A stretch of DNA of 64,000 nucleotides from Segetibacter aerophilus (GTDB taxonomy: Bacteria > Bacteroidota > Bacteroidia > Chitinophagales > Chitinophagaceae): contig NZ_BJYT01000025.1 in NCBI RefSeq assembly GCF_007991655.1, forward strand, positions 1 through 64,000. Reading direction: 5' to 3'. The notes beneath the pieces are model-generated. The model ran no database searches, was not told the origin of the DNA, and worked only from the letters and a program-made list of their open reading frames with translations. Made by a program: the position numbers and the translations under genes. Below are positions 59,557-64,000 of this stretch, piece by piece (the first letter of the stretch is position 1; every line of letters begins with the position of its first letter).

Positions 59557-60765
59557 TTGGAGAATAAACGTCGACTCCTCATAATTCTTAACCGCTTCGT
59601 TATTGGTGGTCAAGCTGTTGATACTATACCATTAGTCTGGAACTTAAGGAACGACTTTGAAATACTAATACTATTTGGCGAGAAAGAAAAGGATGAATTA
59701 GAGCCAGTTTTTCTTTTAGATAAATATCCAGGCCTTCAATTAAAAAAAATAAGTTACCTACGAAGGAGTATCAATCCTTTGATCGACATCTGGGCCTTCT
59801 TTAGTGTACTATACGCCATTGTTAAATTTAGGGCTAACATCGTTCATACTCACGGAGCAAAATCAGGTTTTATTGGTCGAATTTCAGCTTGGTTGGCCGG
59901 TGTTCCCGTTATCATTCATACCTTTCACGGACACTTCTTTCATTCCTATTTCTCTCCCACTATATCAACCCTGATAGCTCAAGTTGAAAGATTAATCGGG
60001 AAAGTAACGACCTGTGCAATAGCATTGAGTGACGCTCAAAAGGAAGAGTTAGCAAGTAAATACAAAATACTTCCACTTGCAAAAATCAAAATTATTCCGC
60101 TAGGCTTCGCCTTTGATCAGGTCAACGAGCCATCAATTCTTCGCAATACCTTTCGCAATAAGTACGCACTACATCCGGACGACGTTGCCGTAGGCATTGT
60201 AGGAAGGATTGTAGCAGTTAAAAATCATTTCTTTTTTAATAAAATTGTTCAAAATCTCCTAACAACACCTACGGCCAATCCAGCAGCATTTTTTATAATT
60301 GGGGATGGGGATTTAAAAACTCAGGTTGAAAAGGATCTTCAACAAAAAGGGCTTCCTTTTAGTACACGTTCTATTACTAAAGAAAAAAGGGTAGTTTTTA
60401 CTTCATGGTTAACGGAGATGTATGAGGTGATGAACGGCCTTGATATTGTCGTGCTCACTTCACTAAATGAAGGAACTCCTTTATCGATAATAGAAGCTCA
60501 ATATTTTAAAAGACCGGTAGTTTGCACAAATGTGGGAGGCGTAAAGGACACCATGATTGATAGTAAAACGGGCTTTCTAAGCGAGAGCAATGACGAAACA
60601 ACATTTAGTAAAAAACTGCGTTTACTTATTGAAAACAAAGAGCTACGGTTCCAAATGGGTGACGAAGGTTACAAGTTTGTATCAGCCAGATTTTCAAAGC
60701 AAAAAGAAGTTGAAATGACAAGAGCACTGTATCAGGGCTTACTAAAAGAAAAAGGAAAGGGTTAG
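59557..60765 (+). CDS. GT4 glycosyltransferase
   Basis: A 402-residue GT4 enzyme, similar to EpsF/Cps2F-type proteins. N-domain: ILNRFVIGGQAVDTIPLVW, HTHGAKSGFIGRISAWL and HTFHGHFFHSYFSP. C-domain: VGIVGRIVAVKNHFFF, IIGDGDLKTQV and EGTPLSIIEAQYFKRPVVC with the EX7E motif, then GVKDTMIDSKTGFL. The start codon is TTG at 59557 (MENKRRLL). It lies between the other glycosyltransferases and the epimerase, and is probably one of the last transfer steps of the repeat unit. Confidence 0.87.
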   Translation: MENKRRLLIILNRFVIGGQAVDTIPLVWNLRNDFEILILFGEKEKDELEPVFLLDKYPGLQLKKISYLRRSINPLIDIWAFFSVLYAIVKFRANIVHTHGAKSGFIGRISAWLAGVPVIIHTFHGHFFHSYFSPTISTLIAQVERLIGKVTTCAIALSDAQKEELASKYKILPLAKIKIIPLGFAFDQVNEPSILRNTFRNKYALHPDDVAVGIVGRIVAVKNHFFFNKIVQNLLTTPTANPAAFFIIGDGDLKTQVEKDLQQKGLPFSTRSITKEKRVVFTSWLTEMYEVMNGLDIVVLTSLNEGTPLSIIEAQYFKRPVVCTNVGGVKDTMIDSKTGFLSESNDETTFSKKLRLLIENKELRFQMGDEGYKFVSARFSKQKEVEMTRALYQGLLKEKGKG

Positions 60766-60812
60766 CAATAGTTGGACTGATTATTACGCCGAAGAAAAAA
60801 CAATAAACTTTG

Positions 60813-61865
60813 ATGAAAATTTTAGTAACGGGAGCGGCGGGATTTATAGGTTTCCATTTGGCTTTAAGATTATCATCACGAGGAGATACCGTGGTTGGAG
60901 TCGACAGTATAAATGACTATTACGACATTCAGCTAAAGTATGACCGGCTGGCTGAACTTGGCTTTGAAAAAAATTCAATTACTGCCAACAAACTAATTCA
61001 AAGTTCCACTATCCCTACTTGTTCTTTCATTCAGATAAAGTTGGAAGATAAGGTTTCACTTGATAAACTATTTGAACAAGAAAAGTTTGACATAGTAGTT
61101 AATCTAGCAGCGCAGGCGGGAGTGCGATATAGCCTCACTAACGCCCAGGCATATATAGATAGTAATATCATCGGCTTCACTAATATTCTCGAACTAAGCA
61201 GGTTTCACAAAATCAAGCACCTTGTATACGGCAGTAGTAGTAGCGTATACGGGTTGAATGAAAGTATACCTTTTTCGACTGCTCACAATGTTGATCATCC
61301 TATTTCTTTATATGCGGCAAGCAAGAAGAGTAATGAATTGATGGCTCATGTGTATAGTCATCTCTTTAATGTTCCTACTACAGGTTTACGTTTTTTTACA
61401 GTTTACGGCCCGTGGGGAAGACCTGATATGGCCTACTACATTTTCACTAAATCTATTTTGGAAGGTACCCCTATTAAAGTCTTTAATAACGGCAACATGG
61501 CGCGAGACTTTACTTATGTTGACGATATTGTTGAGGGTGTCATACGTGTCATAGACAATCCTCCTGAAGGAAACGTAGATTGGAGTGGCAAAACACCTGA
61601 ACCATCAAATTCAAAAGCTCCCTATCAAATTTATAATATAGGAAAAAATGAACCTGTCAAGCTACTTGACTTTATAACGGCTATAGAAGAAGAATTAGGA
61701 ATTGAAGCAAAAAAAGAATTTCATCCTTTACAACCTGGCGACGTTACAATGACTTTTGCAGATGTTAGTGACCTGGTAGGGAAGCTGGGTTACAAGCCTA
61801 AAACGGCAGTAAAAGAAGGGATAAAAAAATTTGTGACTTGGTATAAAGACTATTATAAAGCTTAA
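60813..61865 (+). CDS. NAD-dependent epimerase, UDP-glucuronate 4-epimerase-like
   Basis: A 350-residue extended SDR enzyme. The coenzyme motif is [16 protein letters not shown]; the active-site pair is [46 protein letters not shown] and SSSSVYG are the patterns of UDP-glucuronate 4-epimerase / Cap1J. The end ([21 protein letters not shown] and FVTWYKDYY) fits too. It would supply UDP-galacturonate, giving an acidic polymer. A TTG one codon upstream (60810) is not needed because ATG 60813 fits the family. It is the last gene of the polysaccharide locus. Confidence 0.85.
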   Translation: MKILVTGAAGFIGFHLALRLSSRGDTVVGVDSINDYYDIQLKYDRLAELGFEKNSITANKLIQSSTIPTCSFIQIKLEDKVSLDKLFEQEKFDIVVNLAAQAGVRYSLTNAQAYIDSNIIGFTNILELSRFHKIKHLVYGSSSSVYGLNESIPFSTAHNVDHPISLYAASKKSNELMAHVYSHLFNVPTTGLRFFTVYGPWGRPDMAYYIFTKSILEGTPIKVFNNGNMARDFTYVDDIVEGVIRVIDNPPEGNVDWSGKTPEPSNSKAPYQIYNIGKNEPVKLLDFITAIEEELGIEAKKEFHPLQPGDVTMTFADVSDLVGKLGYKPKTAVKEGIKKFVTWYKDYYKA

Positions 61866-61993
61866 AAGCTACTGAACTTCGCCTAGGTGTCTGAGGCGAA
61901 GCGAAAGACTAGCTAATTCAATAAAACTCTTCTTCTTAAAATAATATCAGTTATCTCGCTTATAGTTGCAATTTTTTATAGCAATATTGTCAG

Positions 61994-62045
61994 CCAGGTA
62001 AACAAGACCAGGTTAACAAAGTGTCCTACCCTTTTTAAACCTGGT
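61994..62045 (+). promoter_or_regulatory. Candidate CarH-like operator before the MerR gene
   Basis: Two adjoining direct repeats, CCAGGTAAACAAGA (61994-62007) and CCAGGTTAACAAAG (62008-62021), have an exact 14-base period. A third, inverted copy reads CCAGGTTTAAAAAG on the minus strand (62031-62044). ACCAGGTT (62007-62014) and AACCTGGT (62038-62045) are also an exact inverted repeat. The first two contain nnTnnACA, the box reported for Thermus CarH. The array lies where the -33 region of the next promoter would be. Confidence 0.55.
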
Positions 62046-62064
62046 ACTCTAAACCTTTTATAGA

Positions 62065-62072
62065 TATTTTTG
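62065..62072 (+). promoter_or_regulatory. -7 element of the MerR gene promoter
   Basis: TATTTTTG fits TAnnTTTG exactly, 10 bases before ATG 62083. The -33 position falls at about 62041-62045, inside the inverted third copy of the operator repeat, so a bound repressor would block it. Confidence 0.55.
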
Positions 62073-62082
62073 TTTCAATACC

Positions 62083-62955
62083 ATGAACGCGTTTACTATA
62101 AAAGATGTCGAAAACCTTTCGGGGGTAAAAGCCCACACTATTCGTATTTGGGAACAGCGTTATGACTTTCTAAAACCCCAACGCACTGACACAAACATTC
62201 GTTATTATAGTAATGAAGAACTAAAGACCATTTTAAATATTGCCCTTCTTAATAAATACGGATTTAAGATTTCGCATATTAATAAAATGGATTTTACTGA
62301 GATCAATCAAAAGCTTGTCTCTCTCTCTCATCATTATGCTCAGCAAGAATGGATCGTTAACCAGTTAATTAGCTTTATGGTTGACCTTGATCTCGATCTG
62401 TTTGAAGAACTATTAGACAGCCAAATTGAAGCTAAGGGACTGGAAAAAATTATTAATGAAATTATTTTTCCTTTCCTGCAGAAAATTGGAATACTATGGC
62501 TAACTAATAACATCAATCCTGCACAAGAGCATTTAGTAACAAACATTGTCCGTCAAAAATTACTGGTTGGTATCGAAACTACTGTCAGCCAAATAAAGTC
62601 AGAGAAAGTTGCATTGCTATTTTTACCCGAGGGCGAGTTTCACGAACTTGGTCTACTCTATGTCTATTACTTGCTAAAAAATCGGGGAGTTAAAGTACTT
62701 TATTTAGGAGCCGACGTACCATTGCAAGATGTAGACTTTATCGCGAAAGCAAAAAAACCTGATTATCTATACACCCACCTCACTTCACTTGCCGCTAACT
62801 TCAATATAGAAAAATTCCTAAATCACCTTCACTCCAGGATCAGTGACATTCCCGTTCTACTATCAGGTCCCTTCACAGTTACTTACAAAAAAAGTATTCC
62901 TTCGAACTTTCATTTCAAAAAATCTCTAGAAGAAGTCAAAGAATATATCTCGTAG
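62083..62955 (+). CDS. CarH/LitR-like B12-binding MerR regulator
   Basis: A 290-residue regulator. Residues 1-70 are a MerR DNA-binding domain (FTIKDVENLSGVKAHTIRIW with EQRYDFLKPQRTDTNIRYYS). Residues about 80-170 are the B12-binding cap (helical bundle), with the W-x9-EH motif at Trp139, Glu149 and His150. Residues about 175-285 are the cobalamin-binding Rossmann domain, with EFHELG (His187) in place of the usual DxHxxG. In CarH, adenosyl-B12 makes a tetramer that represses carotenoid genes in the dark; light breaks the Co-C bond and releases it. The position before an ECF sigma factor and crtI fits that use. No B12 test is possible here. Confidence 0.86.
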   Translation: MNAFTIKDVENLSGVKAHTIRIWEQRYDFLKPQRTDTNIRYYSNEELKTILNIALLNKYGFKISHINKMDFTEINQKLVSLSHHYAQQEWIVNQLISFMVDLDLDLFEELLDSQIEAKGLEKIINEIIFPFLQKIGILWLTNNINPAQEHLVTNIVRQKLLVGIETTVSQIKSEKVALLFLPEGEFHELGLLYVYYLLKNRGVKVLYLGADVPLQDVDFIAKAKKPDYLYTHLTSLAANFNIEKFLNHLHSRISDIPVLLSGPFTVTYKKSIPSNFHFKKSLEEVKEYIS

Positions 62956-63167
62956 TTTTTGTTCTTACTTCCACAAAATTTTTTCTCCTTCCCGAAAATC
63001 CGGTTTGTTTTTTATTCGTACATATAACAGATAATCGATAGAAATAGCTATCGGTAGGATACTCGTTTTTGCTACCCTCTTACCAAGTCAAAATCTTTGT
63101 TGTAAATTGTTGTTGCAGATACTTGTAGTACAATAAATTAGAATAGCTCATTACACCAATAATTTAT

Positions 63168-63253
63168 TGTTTAATAAAAGAATAAAAAAAATTAAACAGA
63201 AATGCACTACTTTAATTTTTATTGTTTAATTTTATACTAGTAAAGTTTAAACA
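63168..63253 (+). promoter_or_regulatory. Two identical-geometry inverted repeats before the ECF sigma gene
   Basis: Unit 1: TGTTTAAT (63168-63175), 15 bases, ATTAAACA (63191-63198). Unit 2: TGTTTAAT (63223-63230), 15 bases, TTTAAACA (63246-63253). The units are 55 bases apart. Each right half fits nnTnnACA, and each left half its complement. Also CGATAG-AAATAG-CTATCG (63036-63053) is a small inverted repeat upstream. The spacer 62956-63260 has no gene, so regulation of the sigma-crtI operon is the likely purpose. Confidence 0.5.
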
Positions 63254-63260
63254 TATTTGC

Positions 63261-63761
63261 ATGTCTACTATCGAATTTAATCAGATGTTATTGGCTAATG
63301 CAGAATTTTTACGACCATTTGCTATAACACTTACTCGCGACAATGAAACCGCGAAAGACTTGTTTCAGGAGACTTTGTTCAGGGCTTTGGCTAACAAAGA
63401 AAAGTACAACGTAGGCACTAACATCAAAGCATGGTTGTATACGATTATGCGGAATGTTTTCATAAACAATTATCGCAAAAAGGCCAGGCAAAACACAGTG
63501 CTTGATAGTACTCCAAATGATTTTCTACTAGATTATAATCAAACTACTACACACAACAACGCTGAAGCAACTTTACAATTGAAAGAAATTCAGTTATCCA
63601 TACACCAGCTTCCTGACATTTTCAAAAAGCCTTTCATGCTCTATTTTGACGGTTTTAAATATCATGAAATCGCGGGAATGTTGAAAGAACCGCTGGGTAC
63701 CATTAAGAGCAGAATACACTTTGCCCGAAAACTTTTAAAAGCACAAATTCAGCGATATTGA
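63261..63761 (+). CDS. ECF-type RNA polymerase sigma factor
   Basis: A 166-residue sigma-70 factor of the extracytoplasmic-function class. Region 2 is FLRPFAITLTRDNETAKDLF with TLFRALANKEKY and WLYTIMRNVFINNYRKKAR; region 4 is QLPDIFKKPFMLYFDGFKYH and EIAGMLKEPLGTIKSRIHFARKLL. No anti-sigma gene is adjacent, and region 1 is absent as usual. The start at 63261 (MSTIEFNQ) is chosen over 63222, because the upstream residues overlap the putative operator. It is 13 bases before crtI, so both are co-transcribed; it likely drives carotenoid genes. Confidence 0.88.
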   Translation: MSTIEFNQMLLANAEFLRPFAITLTRDNETAKDLFQETLFRALANKEKYNVGTNIKAWLYTIMRNVFINNYRKKARQNTVLDSTPNDFLLDYNQTTTHNNAEATLQLKEIQLSIHQLPDIFKKPFMLYFDGFKYHEIAGMLKEPLGTIKSRIHFARKLLKAQIQRY

Positions 63762-63774
63762 TTTTTCTCCCTCG

Positions 63775-64000
63775 ATGTCGGTAAAAAAAGTTGTAATTAT
63801 TGGAAGTGGTTTTTCCGGTTTATCTGCCGCATGTTTTATGGCAAAAGCAGGTTGGCAGGTAACTGTACTTGAAAAACATGCAATACCAGGTGGAAGGGCA
63901 AGGAAGTTGGAAGCGGAAGGTTTTACTTTCGACATGGGGCCAAGTTGGTATTGGATGCCTGATGTTTTTGAACGGTTCTTTAAACAATTTGATCGTAGTG
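63775..64000 (+). CDS. crtI: Phytoene desaturase CrtI, N-terminal part
   Basis: The frame starts with ATG at 63775 and runs out of the window after 75 codons. It begins with the FAD-binding motif KKVVIIGSGFSGLSAACFMA and continues VTVLEKHAIPGGRARKLE and FTFDMGPSWYWMPDVFERFF, all typical of CrtI-type carotenoid desaturases. CrtI turns colourless phytoene into lycopene or related carotenes. It is 13 bases after the ECF sigma gene. The remaining carotenoid genes are presumably to the right of the window. Confidence 0.85.
   Translation, partial: MSVKKVVIIGSGFSGLSAACFMAKAGWQVTVLEKHAIPGGRARKLEAEGFTFDMGPSWYWMPDVFERFFKQFDRS

Noticed and set aside
63252-63259. CATATTTG directly before the ECF sigma start codon, near the -7 consensus
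   Set aside because: Its first base is wrong, and transcription would begin inside the coding region.
1-64000. Search by eye for tRNA genes, CRISPR arrays, insertion sequences and restriction-modification or toxin-antitoxin pairs
   Set aside because: No tRNA-like arms, no regular spaced repeats, no transposase or integrase reading frame, and no recognisable defence pair were found.

Overview
This window looks like the chromosome of a Bacteroidota bacterium, most likely of the family Chitinophagaceae. That placement is inferred from gene families and style: a TonB-type outer-membrane protein with a carboxypeptidase-like N-terminal domain, the Bacteroidota promoter pattern TTTG-N18..20-TAnnTTTG, no clear Shine-Dalgarno sequences, a small SRP RNA, a fused kinase/RapZ protein, and MerR-ECF sigma-crtI carotenoid control. 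No tRNA, rRNA, insertion sequence, prophage or CRISPR array was seen. Short intergenic repeats built on TGCGACGCAAC are scattered through the first 44 kb.

Layout. 1-10.9 kb (minus strand) is mostly an export and carbohydrate block: a partial outer-membrane receptor, a GH127 glycosidase, App1 phosphatase, SGNH hydrolase, a sodium/solute symporter with a previously untracked 40-residue partner, and a large PIG-L deacetylase. 11-17.7 kb is general metabolism and stress: Dabb protein, zinc alcohol dehydrogenase, DUF2071, LLM oxidoreductase, the SRP RNA gene with a near-perfect promoter, universal stress protein, an NlpC/P60 lipoprotein and a DUF6515 protein. 17.8-26.3 kb (minus) holds Uma2, RecO, a CarB that stops exactly at its midpoint, a UmuDC pair, a PA0069-type radical SAM protein and two tandem 2H phosphoesterases: a DNA-repair-flavoured stretch. 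26.6-33.3 kb is a mixed island: a DUF4143 ATPase with hairpin repeats on both sides, an M48-like peptidase, GNAT, CBS, RtcB, VanZ and a lipoprotein. 33.4-37.0 kb carries a likely amino-sugar/peptidoglycan recycling set (AmgK-like kinase fused to RapZ C-domain, MurU-like nucleotidyltransferase, NagX-like membrane acetyltransferase).

37.3-61.9 kb is a large surface or exopolysaccharide locus of the Wzx/Wzy type. It makes a CDP-4-keto-6-deoxyglucose derivative that is probably extended by a split transketolase and methylated, makes galactofuranose precursor (Glf), starts the lipid-linked chain (polyprenyl glycosylphosphotransferase), flips and polymerises it (Wzx, Wzy), exports it (Wza-like SLBB protein and Wzz), and includes four GT4 glycosyltransferases, four methyltransferases, a beta-helix protein and a UDP-glucuronate 4-epimerase-like enzyme.

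62-64 kb begins a carotenoid locus: a CarH/LitR-like B12-binding MerR photoreceptor, an ECF sigma factor and the start of crtI. Repeated AT-rich motifs stand in front of both the MerR gene and the sigma gene in arrangements that look like operators. The observations most worth following are those operator arrays, the hairpin-flanked DUF4143 ATPase, the half-length CarB, the UmuD with its catalytic lysine replaced, the split transketolase in a CDP-sugar operon and the dispersed TGCGACGCAAC repeat.
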